DNA of 64,000 nucleotides from Novosphingobium piscinae (GTDB taxonomy: Bacteria; Pseudomonadota; Alphaproteobacteria; Sphingomonadales; Sphingomonadaceae), in assembly GCF_014230355.1 (NCBI RefSeq), contig NZ_JACLAX010000011.1:56950-120949 (forward strand), read 5' to 3'. Below are positions 34,805-43,374 of the stretch, in pieces. Under the pieces are notes generated by a model that saw only the letters and a list, made by a program, of their open reading frames with translations, was not told the origin of the DNA and did no database searches. Each line of letters starts with the position of its first letter. Position 1 is the stretch's first letter. A program made the position numbers and the translations under genes.

Positions 34805-35754
34805 TGCAGGAACTCGAGCCGCGCGCCCCACGGCGTGACCACCGCCGCGGCCTGGACCCGGCCATGGGGCGCGCAGTCGAAGGCCACCGGGCCGATCACC
34901 CGCTGCCCGTCCAGCCGGCGCAGCACGGCCGCCAGATCGCGCACCGGGAAACGCAGCGCGGCCCAGCCGCGCAGCGGCGGGGCGCGGTCGGCAAAGTCGA
35001 GCGTCGGGCAGCCGAAAGCGATGATCTCGACCGAGCCCTCCATCCGCCCGGCGGGGTGATAGATGCCGATCCGCATCGGCAGGTCGGCGGCGAGCCCGAG
35101 CGGCAGGCCCATGCAGTTGCGCCCCCCGGGCTGGGCTGCCATGCCTTCGGTCTCCTGCACCACCTGCCAGCCGAGCGTCTTCGTGTAGAAGCGCCGGGCC
35201 AGATCGAAATCGGCTACCACCTGGGTCGAGTTGAACACCCATGAGGCCGGACCGCGCAGGCCCTCGTAGCCGGCCAGCGGCGGGCGGACACGCTCCATCA
35301 GGGCGATGGCGAGACCATCGGCATCGTCCTCAACCACCTCGCGCACGGCCAGCGGGCCGAAGTCCCAGTCGGTGATCGGCGCGCGGGCGAGGAAGCCCTG
35401 CGCCGCGAACCGGGCATGCAGCGCCTCGATCGAGGGCAGCGCGCGCAGGTTGATGTCGAAGATACCGCCGCTGTCCCAGGCCTGGGCCCCGTCGCGCAGG
35501 CGCGGTGCGGTGGGACCGTCCAGCTGGATCAGGCGGATCGCGCCGCGCGCGCTGTCGGGGTGTCCCAGCAGCACCTCGCGTCCGCCGGTGCCTTCGTCCA
35601 GTCCGAGCAGGGCCAGCGCCCCCGCCGGGACCGCCCCGCCGGGTCCGCGGCGCGCGAACCCCGTGGCGGCGCAGAGCCGCGCGGTGCTGGCGTCGACGTC
35701 GGCCACGATGGCGACGGCTTCGGCAAAGCCATTGTCGAGGGGGTCGGACGCCAT
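34795..35754 (-). CDS. two-domain VOC (glyoxalase/dioxygenase superfamily) protein
   Basis: A 319-residue protein with two vicinal-oxygen-chelate units: residues about 1-150 (AVAIVADVDASTARLCAATGF) and about 160-310 (STQVVADFDLARRFYTKTLGW, VEIIAFGCPTLDFADR). Clear histidine metal ligands of extradiol dioxygenases are not evident in the first domain, so a lyase, epimerase or binding role is as likely. The ATG at 35754 is used because the frame upstream lacks the VOC pattern. It is transcribed from a promoter with one of the best palindrome copies, 51 bases ahead, shared with the divergent DUF1838 gene. Confidence 0.75.
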   Translation of the reverse strand: MASDPLDNGFAEAVAIVADVDASTARLCAATGFARRGPGGAVPAGALALLGLDEGTGGREVLLGHPDSARGAIRLIQLDGPTAPRLRDGAQAWDSGGIFDINLRALPSIEALHARFAAQGFLARAPITDWDFGPLAVREVVEDDADGLAIALMERVRPPLAGYEGLRGPASWVFNSTQVVADFDLARRFYTKTLGWQVVQETEGMAAQPGGRNCMGLPLGLAADLPMRIGIYHPAGRMEGSVEIIAFGCPTLDFADRAPPLRGWAALRFPVRDLAAVLRRLDGQRVIGPVAFDCAPHGRVQAAAVVTPWGARLEFLQAG

Positions 35755-35804
35755 GGCCGCAGGGTCGCGGCCCGGGCCGGCGGCGGCGAGCCCGCCCCGC
35801 GGGA

Positions 35805-35821
35805 TATCCGCCCAGTGGATA
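35805..35821. promoter_or_regulatory. IclR-type operator, TATCCGC-CCA-GTGGATA
   Basis: Matches 13 of 14 positions. It lies between the divergent VOC gene (51 bases) and DUF1838 copy 2 (93 bases). Confidence 0.7.
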
Positions 35822-35913
35822 GGCCGGGCAGACGCGTTCCCGGCCCGCACCCCGGCCATAGGCTGCCGCGCGGGGCGGTCGATGGCCCCGGCCCGGCCCG
35901 AGGAGACCCTGCG

Positions 35914-36816
35914 ATGCCCAACCCGATCTCTCGCCGCACCGTGATCGCCGGCACCCCCGCGCTGGCCGGCGCGGCACTGCTGGCAGCGCCGGCCGCGGCC
36001 GGCACCCGGCGGCTCAACCGGGATCTGGCCGATCCGGCCAACCGGGCGCGGGTGCGCGCCCGGATCATCGGCTCATGCCACGCCGAGACGACTTTCGCCT
36101 TCTTCCGGCTGAACATCTACGGCTTCACGGGGGACGGCAATCTGATCCCGTTCTTCACCCTCAACAATCTGCAGATCGGGCAATGGAGCCCGCTGCCCGA
36201 TGGCACCTATGCCAATCGCACCCTCGAATCCGGGGTCTACTGCCGGTTCGATACCGACGAACCGCTCGACACCTGGGACAACCCCCTGACCGGCGAACGG
36301 CGCAAGGTGTGGCATTTCCGCGGCGGGCCCTTCAGCGTGACGATCGGGCCGGATGGCGTGGTCACGCGCGGCGCCGACCTGGCGCCCAAGACGCTGCGGA
36401 TGGAGGAGCTGGGCGGCATGGTCTTCGTCCCGACCGCCGCCAGCGCCGCGTTCCCCAACCCGGCCAATCCCGAAACCTGGCCAAAGCTGTCCTCGGGCCG
36501 GACCATCTTCTGGGAAAGCCACGCCACCTATGCCGCCAAGGCCGAGGACGCGTTCAACGAGGACCTGGGCAGCGCCCCGGCCTTCCTCCAGTTCCAGAAC
36601 CTGGCCTCGTGGCAGCCGTGGATGGCCATGGCGGGACGGCCCGGACGGACCTGGGGCAAGGCGCATGGCGCCAAGCTGGCCACGCTCGACCAGTTGCCGG
36701 CAGCGGCGCGCAAGTCATTCGAAGCCAAGACCCCGGACATCTTCGAGTGGCGGAACTGGAGCAAGCCGCACAACGATATCATGGACTATCTGGCCACCCA
36801 GACCCCGCCCGGTTGA
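35914..36816 (+). CDS. Tat-exported DUF1838 protein (copy 2)
   Basis: A 300-residue protein with a twin-arginine signal (SRRTVIAGTPALAGAALLAAP) and the DUF1838 pattern: DNPLTGERRKVW near residue 121 and SWQPWMAMAGRPG near 234. GAGGAG precedes the ATG. It lies just upstream of the TonB receptor, which suggests the periplasmic protein meets the compound soon after uptake. Function of the family is unknown. Confidence 0.78.
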   Translation: MPNPISRRTVIAGTPALAGAALLAAPAAAGTRRLNRDLADPANRARVRARIIGSCHAETTFAFFRLNIYGFTGDGNLIPFFTLNNLQIGQWSPLPDGTYANRTLESGVYCRFDTDEPLDTWDNPLTGERRKVWHFRGGPFSVTIGPDGVVTRGADLAPKTLRMEELGGMVFVPTAASAAFPNPANPETWPKLSSGRTIFWESHATYAAKAEDAFNEDLGSAPAFLQFQNLASWQPWMAMAGRPGRTWGKAHGAKLATLDQLPAAARKSFEAKTPDIFEWRNWSKPHNDIMDYLATQTPPG

Positions 36817-36868
36817 GCGGCCCCGGGTGCCGCGGCGGGTTGGCCAGCCTCCCGCGCGACCCGCAACC

Positions 36869-36885
36869 TATCCGGAGTGCGGATA
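36869..36885. promoter_or_regulatory. IclR-type operator, TATCCGG-AGT-GCGGATA
   Basis: Matches 13 of 14 positions, 53 bases after the DUF1838 stop and 210 bases before the TonB receptor start. The distance implies a long leader or a distal promoter for the receptor. Confidence 0.7.
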
Positions 36886-37094
36886 GGGCAACTGTTCGAA
36901 TTGCCGTGTCGACACGGCCAAAGGATACCCAGCGCAGCATCAAGGCCGTGCGTCTCGGCCGCTCCCTCCCCGGGAGGCGGCCGCAGCGCAGCAGCGGTAC
37001 GATGCGCAGGGAGGCGCCCGGCATCCATCTGCCGGACCGCCACGACAATGGGGACGTCGCCGCGGGGAGCGACAACAAGGGACACAGGGATCTC

Positions 37095-39620
37095 ATGAAC
37101 ACGACGGCATTTCTGAGCCGCGCCGCCAGCTCGCTGGCCGCGATCGCCATCGCCACCGCGCTCGCAGCGCCCGCCATCGCGGCCGAGGCTGCGGAGAACG
37201 AAGCTGTCCTGGAAGAAGGCACTATCGTCGTCACCGCCCGCAAGAGCAGCGAGAACATCCTCAAGACCCCGGTGACCGTCACCGCCGTCACCGCCGAGAC
37301 GCTGGACATCAAGGGCATCACGACGATGCAGAACCTGGCCGCGTCAACCCCTGGCATCAACATCAACGACAACGCGTCGGGTCGCGCCGACCGCGGCTTC
37401 CAGCAGATCGTGCTGCGCGGTTTCGCCTCGGCCACGCCGAACTCCACGACCACCTCGCTGTTCATCGATGGCGTGCCGATCGCCTCGCCTTCGGCTTTCA
37501 CCGCGATCAGCAGCCCCGAGCGGATCGAAATCCTCAAGGGCCCGCAGAGCGCGTTTTATGGCCGCAACACCTTCGCCGGCGCGATCAACGTGGTCAACAA
37601 GATCCCCGGTAACGACTTCTCCGGCTCGGTCTCGAGCATGGCCGGGACGTTCAACAACGTCCGCCTGCACGGCGACGTGGAAGGGGCCCTGGTCAAGGAC
37701 GTGCTCAAGCTGCGCCTGACCGGCGACTACTTCCGCCGCGACGGCAGCTGGGTGAACTCCGCCGATGGCCAGCGGCTGGGCAACCAGTCGACCATCTCGG
37801 GCACGGCGCTGGCGGTGTTCCAGCCGACTTCGGGCCTCACGGTCAAGGCCTTCGCCATGGCCTCGCGCGACAAGGACGGCCCGACGGCCACCGGCCGCAT
37901 CACCATCACCGACGTGCGCAACGGCGCCGGTCAGGTGCTGATCCCGGGCTCGGCCAACTGCTCGTTCACCGGCGATACGCGCGGCGTGCTGGGCGCCAAT
38001 GGCCAGTCGCTGGGCGTGCCGGTGACCAACCCCTACATCTGCGGCACGGTCTCGCGGCCCTCGGTCGCGCCCTCGGGCAACTACACCAACGATGCGATCA
38101 CCAAGGCCTTCCTGGCCCTGCCCGACAACCGTCTGATCGCGCCGGAGGACGGCACCCAGGGCTATGGCCTGCTGCGCCAGTTCCGGCACTATCACCTGTC
38201 GGCCGACGTGGATCTGACCGACTCGCTGACCTTCACCGCCCTGGCCGGGTGGAACAGGGAAGAGGTCACCACGATGATCGACCTCGACGGGTTCGATTCG
38301 AGCTCGATCCGGGTGGGCCAGGCCTCGGCGGCGGTGATCCCGCCCAGCGCTCCGCGCGGCTTCTACGACTTCCCGTTCCTGGTCGAGCGTCTCAACATGG
38401 ACAATTCGATCGAAGGCCGCCTGGCCTACACCTCTGACCGCCTGCGCGGCGTCGTTGGCGTGAGCTACCTCAACGCCAAGACCCGGGCCGCCCAGCGCGG
38501 CACGACGGCCCTGCTGACCGCGGCTCTCACCCAACCTCCGGGGGGCACCGCCCAGAACAAGACGCTCGGCGCCTTCTTCGGTCTGACCTATGACATGGCC
38601 GACGGCCTGTCGTTCAGCGCCGAGGGCCGCTACCAGGTTGACCGGCTCTATCTGTTCAACGGGGCGACCACGATCAACATCACCGTGCCCGACCTGATCG
38701 CGGTCGGCAGCTATGCCCCGAGCTCGCTGCTGGCCAGCCGCACCTTCAAGAACTTCACCCCGCGCCTGATCGTCAACTACGACATCAATCCCGACACGAT
38801 GGTCTATGCCTCGTGGGCCAAGGGCGTGAACCCCTCGCAGTTCAACGCGGCGATCCTCAACCAGCCGGCGGCGGTCCAGACCGCCGCGGCGCAGGCCGGC
38901 GTCGGCCTGGCGGTGGAACCGGAAAAGATCACCAACTGGGAACTGGGCCTCAAGGGCCGGGCAATGAACGGCGCACTGCGCTACACCGTCGCGGCGTTCT
39001 ATGCCCAGTGGCGCAACCAGATCAACACGGTCACCATCGCGGTCCCGACGCTCCCCACCCCGACCCTCACCGGCGGCTTCCAGAACTCCGGTTCGGTCGA
39101 CGTGAAGGGCCTCGAGGCCGACCTGTTGTGGCGCGCCAACGACCTGGTCACCTTCGAGCTTGCCGGGGCCTTCACCGACACCAACATCAAGGCCTTCAAG
39201 AGCGTGCCGCTCAGCCAGCTGACCGGCATCTTCAACTTCGCCGGCAAGGAAATGCCCTTCACCTCGAAGTGGTCGACCAACGTCGCGGTGCAGTTCGGCC
39301 ATGCCCTGGGCAGCGGCGATGCGCGCTGGTTCTGGCGGACCGACTGGTCCTACCGGTCGGGCTTCTGGTCGGGCCATGCCAACACCACCCGCACCGCCGG
39401 GCGCAACGTGGTCAACACCCGCCTCGGCGTCACGCTGGGCGACTACACGATCGAAGGTTTCGTCACCAACCTGTTCAACGACACCAAGATCAACAGCCTG
39501 ACCGACAACACCCTGTTCGATCCGGTCGGCCAGCCGTTCGGGGTGCGGAACAACGCCGCGCTGTTCTACAACCTGCCCGACAAGCGCACGGCGGGGATCC
39601 AGGTGCGGGTCAAGTTCTGA
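37095..39620 (+). CDS. TonB-dependent outer-membrane receptor
   Basis: An 841-residue receptor with a signal peptide (ASSLAAIAIATALAAPAIAAEA), a TonB-box-like EGTIVVTARK, a plug domain (QQIVLRGFAS, SLFIDGVPI, IEILKGPQSAFYGRNTFAGAINVV) and a 22-strand-type barrel ending in the terminal Phe (VRVKF). It belongs to the group used by sphingomonads to import organic substrates as well as iron chelates. It is the only receptor here and is placed in the catabolic island with a palindrome copy upstream, so it likely imports the pathway substrate. ACAGGGA stands before the ATG. A strong terminator follows. Confidence 0.95.
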   Translation: MNTTAFLSRAASSLAAIAIATALAAPAIAAEAAENEAVLEEGTIVVTARKSSENILKTPVTVTAVTAETLDIKGITTMQNLAASTPGININDNASGRADRGFQQIVLRGFASATPNSTTTSLFIDGVPIASPSAFTAISSPERIEILKGPQSAFYGRNTFAGAINVVNKIPGNDFSGSVSSMAGTFNNVRLHGDVEGALVKDVLKLRLTGDYFRRDGSWVNSADGQRLGNQSTISGTALAVFQPTSGLTVKAFAMASRDKDGPTATGRITITDVRNGAGQVLIPGSANCSFTGDTRGVLGANGQSLGVPVTNPYICGTVSRPSVAPSGNYTNDAITKAFLALPDNRLIAPEDGTQGYGLLRQFRHYHLSADVDLTDSLTFTALAGWNREEVTTMIDLDGFDSSSIRVGQASAAVIPPSAPRGFYDFPFLVERLNMDNSIEGRLAYTSDRLRGVVGVSYLNAKTRAAQRGTTALLTAALTQPPGGTAQNKTLGAFFGLTYDMADGLSFSAEGRYQVDRLYLFNGATTINITVPDLIAVGSYAPSSLLASRTFKNFTPRLIVNYDINPDTMVYASWAKGVNPSQFNAAILNQPAAVQTAAAQAGVGLAVEPEKITNWELGLKGRAMNGALRYTVAAFYAQWRNQINTVTIAVPTLPTPTLTGGFQNSGSVDVKGLEADLLWRANDLVTFELAGAFTDTNIKAFKSVPLSQLTGIFNFAGKEMPFTSKWSTNVAVQFGHALGSGDARWFWRTDWSYRSGFWSGHANTTRTAGRNVVNTRLGVTLGDYTIEGFVTNLFNDTKINSLTDNTLFDPVGQPFGVRNNAALFYNLPDKRTAGIQVRVKF

Positions 39621-39651
39621 CGCCACCGCGTCGGATCATCTGAACCTCCGG

Positions 39652-39683
39652 AAGGGGCGGCTCTGCGTTGGCCGCCCCTTTTT
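39652..39683 (+). terminator. rho-independent terminator after the TonB receptor
   Basis: Ten-base perfect stem AAGGGGCGGC / GCCGCCCCTT, nine-base loop, then TTTTT, 31 bases after the stop codon. Confidence 0.9.
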
Positions 39684-39704
39684 GGTATCGCCGCGGCGCG
39701 CAGA

Positions 39705-39721
39705 TGTCCGGGAGGCGGATA
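39705..39721. promoter_or_regulatory. IclR-type operator, TGTCCGG-GAG-GCGGATA
   Basis: Matches 12 of 14 positions, 50 bases before the alpha/beta hydrolase start and directly after the receptor terminator. Confidence 0.6.
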
Positions 39722-39770
39722 GCCCGCCCGCCGCGCACCACCCCGGCCGCGGCCGCGCCATGGTCGGGGC

Positions 39771-40613
39771 ATGGTGACCTCGCTTCCCGAGCCGCCCATC
39801 CTGCGGGCCTACACGCGCTGCCGCTGGGGCCAGCTCCATTACCGCGCCGCCGGGCCGCTCGGCTCACCCCGCCCGCCGGTGATCCTGCTGCACCAGAACC
39901 CCTCCTCCGGGTTCGAGTACGAACCGCTGATCGCCGCCCTGGCCGGGGAGCGCCGGGTGATCGCGTTCGACACGCCGGGCTACGGGATGAGCGATCCGCC
40001 GCCGGCGCCACCGGGCATGGCCGGCTATGCCGCCGCCTTTTCCGAGGGGCTGGACGCGCTCGCGCGGGACGGACTGCTCGCCGGTCCGGTCGATCTCTAC
40101 GGGTTCCACACCGGCACCCTGCTGGGCGCCGAACTGGCGATCCTGCGACCGGACCTGGTCCGGCGCGTGGCGATGACCGGGATTCCCCTGTTTCCGGCCG
40201 ACGAGGCCGCGGCGAGGCTGCGCAGCGCGCTCGACCATCCCGCGCCGGACGAGGCGGGCACGGTGATCCTCGCCCTGCTGGAACGGCTCTACCGCTACGT
40301 CGTGGGCGAGCGCGATCCCGCGGTGCCGCTCGAGAAGGCCCTGCTCAACTTCGCCGACAAGGCCCGCGTGCTGCACCGCTTCACCTGGGCCTACCAGGGG
40401 GTCTGGGCCTGGGACTTCGCGCGCCTGGCCCTGGTCACCCAGCCAGTCCTGGTCCTGCAGAGCCACGAGGACCTGCTCGAAGCATCGCGCGAGGCCAGCC
40501 GCTCGCTGCGCCACCTCACCTGGCAGGAACTGCCCGGGCTCGACCGCGACATCTTCGACGTCGCGCCGGGCCGCATCGCCGCCGCGCTGTCGGCCTATTT
40601 CGACGCGGCCTGA
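39771..40613 (+). CDS. alpha/beta hydrolase-fold protein with His at the nucleophile position
   Basis: A 280-residue protein with a clear hydrolase fold: LLHQNPSSGFEYEPLI oxyanion region, FDTPGYGMSDPP, and the elbow G111-F-H113-T-G115 in DLYGFHTGTLLGAELA. The usual nucleophile Ser is replaced by His, and the C-terminal catalytic His region reads PGLDRDIFD without a histidine. It may use another mechanism, be a lyase or decarboxylase, or be non-catalytic. No signal peptide. It converges on DUF1838 copy 3 and has its own palindrome copy. Confidence 0.75.
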   Translation: MVTSLPEPPILRAYTRCRWGQLHYRAAGPLGSPRPPVILLHQNPSSGFEYEPLIAALAGERRVIAFDTPGYGMSDPPPAPPGMAGYAAAFSEGLDALARDGLLAGPVDLYGFHTGTLLGAELAILRPDLVRRVAMTGIPLFPADEAAARLRSALDHPAPDEAGTVILALLERLYRYVVGERDPAVPLEKALLNFADKARVLHRFTWAYQGVWAWDFARLALVTQPVLVLQSHEDLLEASREASRSLRHLTWQELPGLDRDIFDVAPGRIAAALSAYFDAA

Positions 40614-40627
40614 CCGCGCCGCCGGCC

Positions 40628-41485
40628 TCAGCCGGCCGGCCAGAGCGGGGCGAGGATCGCGCCCGGATCGCGCAGCACCTCGGGCCGGCGCGCGGTGGTC
40701 GCCTCGACCCAGGCCGGCGGCAGCGAATCCCGCGCCGCGTTCTGGCGCCCGATCCCGGTGGCGGTCAGATGCCCCGGCCGGTCGCCCATGCCCATCCACG
40801 GGCGCCAGGAACAGACGTTGGTGAAAGCGACCGCGCTGGTCACGCGGGTCGCCCCGGGCGCTTCCAGCGCCGCACGACTGGCGTGGAAGGTGTTGCTCTC
40901 CGAATAGCGGAACGGCCGCGGCGCGCCCGGAAAGGTCAGCGCGGTGCGCGAACGCTCGGTCACCCAGACGTCGTCGCCACGGGCGTCGAAGGGCAGCACC
41001 TCGTGCGCCATCTCCAGCCCCGGGATCGGCTTGGCCAGGCTGAAATCGAGGTTCGGCGAGAAATGCACGCGCGAGGGATTGAACCCGCCGCTCGGCACCT
41101 TGACCTCCTGCCCGGTGTAGGGGTTGCGCCAGGTGTCGAGCGCCTTGCCGCTGTCCGGATCGGTGAACCAGGCCAGCTCGAAACTGACCATGTCGAACCC
41201 GCCATCGGCCACCGACCGGCTGCGCGAGAATACCGCCGAGACCACCGCGAACAGCGGGTCCATCCGATCCTCGACCACGCCATAGTAGCGGGCCGAGACC
41301 CAGGAGACCGCCAGCGCCTCGTCCAGCCCGCCACGCATCAGCCGGAAGGCGCGCAGGCGGTCGGCCGGACTGGCCAGATCCAGCGCGGTGCGGCGCCGGG
41401 TCCGCCCGGCGGCAACGGCCGGCCCGGCGGCCAGAGCGGGAACGGCAGCCAGGGCGGCCAGAGCAGTGCGGCGATCGAGTTCCAT
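40628..41485 (-). CDS. Tat-exported DUF1838 protein (copy 3)
   Basis: A 285-residue protein. Signal DRRTALAALAAVPALAAGPA, motif RNPYTGQEVKVPSGG near residue 123 and SWRPWMGMGDRPG near 230 place it in DUF1838 with the copies at 11616, 35914 and 43375. It is divergent from the VAO-type gene at 41700; the 214-base gap between them holds a weak palindrome copy and no other feature I can support. Unknown function, periplasmic. Confidence 0.77.
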   Translation of the reverse strand: MELDRRTALAALAAVPALAAGPAVAAGRTRRRTALDLASPADRLRAFRLMRGGLDEALAVSWVSARYYGVVEDRMDPLFAVVSAVFSRSRSVADGGFDMVSFELAWFTDPDSGKALDTWRNPYTGQEVKVPSGGFNPSRVHFSPNLDFSLAKPIPGLEMAHEVLPFDARGDDVWVTERSRTALTFPGAPRPFRYSESNTFHASRAALEAPGATRVTSAVAFTNVCSWRPWMGMGDRPGHLTATGIGRQNAARDSLPPAWVEATTARRPEVLRDPGAILAPLWPAG

Positions 41486-41611
41486 CGGACGTGTTCCCAG
41501 ACTGGAGGGTCCAGCCTACCGCGCCGGATGCGATCCGGCCATGGCGGCTGGTACCCTTGAGACGATAGTCATGGCCGCGCCCGCCACCATCGCGCGCGCG
41601 GCGCGGGATTT

Positions 41612-41628
41612 GACCGCTGGCCGGATAG
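41612..41628. promoter_or_regulatory. IclR-type operator, TGACCGC-TGG-CCGGATA
   Basis: Matches 11 of 14 positions, 72 bases before the VAO-type gene and 127 bases from DUF1838 copy 3. Confidence 0.5.
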
Positions 41629-41699
41629 CGCACGCCGCCATAATGGTGATGCGCGCAGCCTGCCCGCAAGCACGGGCAACTCCAATGCAAGAGGCACCC

Positions 41700-43259
41700 A
41701 TGGCAACGCTCGCCGCTCCGCAGTCGCTCGTCACCGATCTCAAGGTGGCCCTCGGCGATGCTGCCGTGACCGCAGGCGGGCCGCACCTGTCCTACCTTGC
41801 CGCCGACGTCTACCGTACCGGCGGCCTGCCCCTCGCCGCCATCCGCCCGACCACCGTGGCCGACCTGCAGGCGGCGGTGCGGCTGTGCGGCGCGGCGGGG
41901 GTGGCGATGGTGCCGCGCGGCGGCGGGGCGTCCTATACGGATGGCTACATCCGGCCCGAGGGCGGGCACGTGCTGATCGACACCGGCGCGCTCGACAGCA
42001 TCACGATCGACGAGGTCAATTCGGTTGTCACCGTCGGGGCGGGAGTGACCTGGGCCAACCTCAAGCGCGCGCTCGAAGCGCGCGGCCTGCGGACCCCGTT
42101 CTGGGGCCCGTTCTCGGGACTGGCGGCCACGGTCGGCGGGTCGGTCAGCCAGAACACGCTCAGCCACGGCAGTTCCGCGCACGGCATTTCGGCGCAGTCC
42201 GTGCTGTCGCTCGACGTGGTGCTGGCCTCGGGCGAGCTGCTGACCACCAGCGCCGCCACGGCCCTGCGGTTCTATGGCCCGGACCTGACCGGCCTGTTCA
42301 CGGGAGACTGCGGCGCACTGGGGATCAAGGCGGCGATCCGGCTGCCGCTGCTGCCGGTGCTGCCGCACGCCGAAGCGCTGAGCTTCGCCTTCGACCGCTT
42401 CGCCGACTTCCACGCCGCTGCGCGCCGCGCCCAGCTGGCACGGCTGGACGATAGCTGGTTCGCGCTCGACATGGCGCTGTCGCAGGGCCAGATCGCCCGG
42501 CAGGAAGGCATGGGGGCGCGGCTCAAGATCGCCGCCGAAGTGCTGCGCAAATCGCCCGACAAGCTCAAGGGCGTGGCCCAGGTGATGAAGATGGCCCTGG
42601 CCGGGGAGAACCCGATGCGAGCGGGCGAATACATGATGCACGTCATCGTCGAGGGCATCGATCCCGCCGACGCGGCGCACAAGGCCCGGCACCTGCGCCG
42701 CAGCCTGGCCGGGCTCGGGCGCGAGATCGCCAACACCGTGCCGGCCTTCGTCCGTTCGCTGCCCTTCGCCCCGCTGTTCAACATCCTCGGCCCGGGGGGC
42801 GAGCGCTGGGTGCCGATCCATGGCGTGTTCGCCCATGATCAGGCCGTGCCGTTCGACACCGCGTTCAAGGCGCTGATCGCAGCCCGCAAGGCCGAGATGG
42901 ACCGGCTCGGGGTGTGGCTCGGCACGATGTTCTCGCCCGCCGCGCAGGTCGGCTTCCTTTACGAGATCGCGCTCTACTGGCCGGACAGCCGCAGCGCCTA
43001 TCACGAAACCACGCTCGGCCCCGACCACCTCGCCGGGGTCCGCAGCTTCCCGCCCAGCGAGGACGCGCGCGCCTACGTCGAGACGCTCAAGGGCGATCTG
43101 ATCGCGCTGATGCAGCAGCACGGCGCCGGACATTTCCAGATCGGCCGCGCCTATCCCTACCAGCAGCGCCTGGCCCCGGCGGCGCGCGGTCTGCTGCGCG
43201 CGCTCAAGACCGAGCTCGATCCGCAGGGCCTGATGAACCCGGGCGCGCTGGGGCTCTGA
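41700..43259 (+). CDS. FAD-linked oxidase, GlcD/VAO superfamily (copy 2)
   Basis: A 519-residue paralogue of the protein at 4868. Shared segments include PRGGGASYTDGY, LRTPFWGPFSGL, FTGDCGALGIKAAIRL, the HFQIGRAYPYQQR block and the DPQGLMNPGALGL end. It lacks a signal peptide. The ATG at 41700 is preferred over one 15 bases earlier because AAGAGG lies five bases ahead. It should catalyse an oxidation related to that of copy 1, on a different pathway intermediate or on another substrate variant. It is followed by a perfect palindromic terminator. Confidence 0.85.
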   Translation: MATLAAPQSLVTDLKVALGDAAVTAGGPHLSYLAADVYRTGGLPLAAIRPTTVADLQAAVRLCGAAGVAMVPRGGGASYTDGYIRPEGGHVLIDTGALDSITIDEVNSVVTVGAGVTWANLKRALEARGLRTPFWGPFSGLAATVGGSVSQNTLSHGSSAHGISAQSVLSLDVVLASGELLTTSAATALRFYGPDLTGLFTGDCGALGIKAAIRLPLLPVLPHAEALSFAFDRFADFHAAARRAQLARLDDSWFALDMALSQGQIARQEGMGARLKIAAEVLRKSPDKLKGVAQVMKMALAGENPMRAGEYMMHVIVEGIDPADAAHKARHLRRSLAGLGREIANTVPAFVRSLPFAPLFNILGPGGERWVPIHGVFAHDQAVPFDTAFKALIAARKAEMDRLGVWLGTMFSPAAQVGFLYEIALYWPDSRSAYHETTLGPDHLAGVRSFPPSEDARAYVETLKGDLIALMQQHGAGHFQIGRAYPYQQRLAPAARGLLRALKTELDPQGLMNPGALGL

Positions 43260-43291
43260 ACCGCGGCCACCCGGCCTGACGGACGATACGA

Positions 43292-43323
43292 AAAGGGCGC
43301 CGCGGGATCCCGCGGCGCCCTTT
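43292..43323. terminator. bidirectional rho-independent terminator
   Basis: A perfect 32-base palindrome: GC-rich stem GGGCGCCGCGGG with GATC at the tip, flanked by AAA and TTT. It lies between the convergent VAO-type gene and DUF1838 copy 4 and can stop both. Confidence 0.9.
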
Positions 43324-43374
43324 CTGTGCGTTCCGGAACCGGCTGGCACGGCACCCGCAGCCGTGCAACCGCCC

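Noticed and set aside
39771..40613. Calling this protein a serine esterase
   Set aside because: The nucleophile elbow has His instead of Ser and the catalytic His is not visible.
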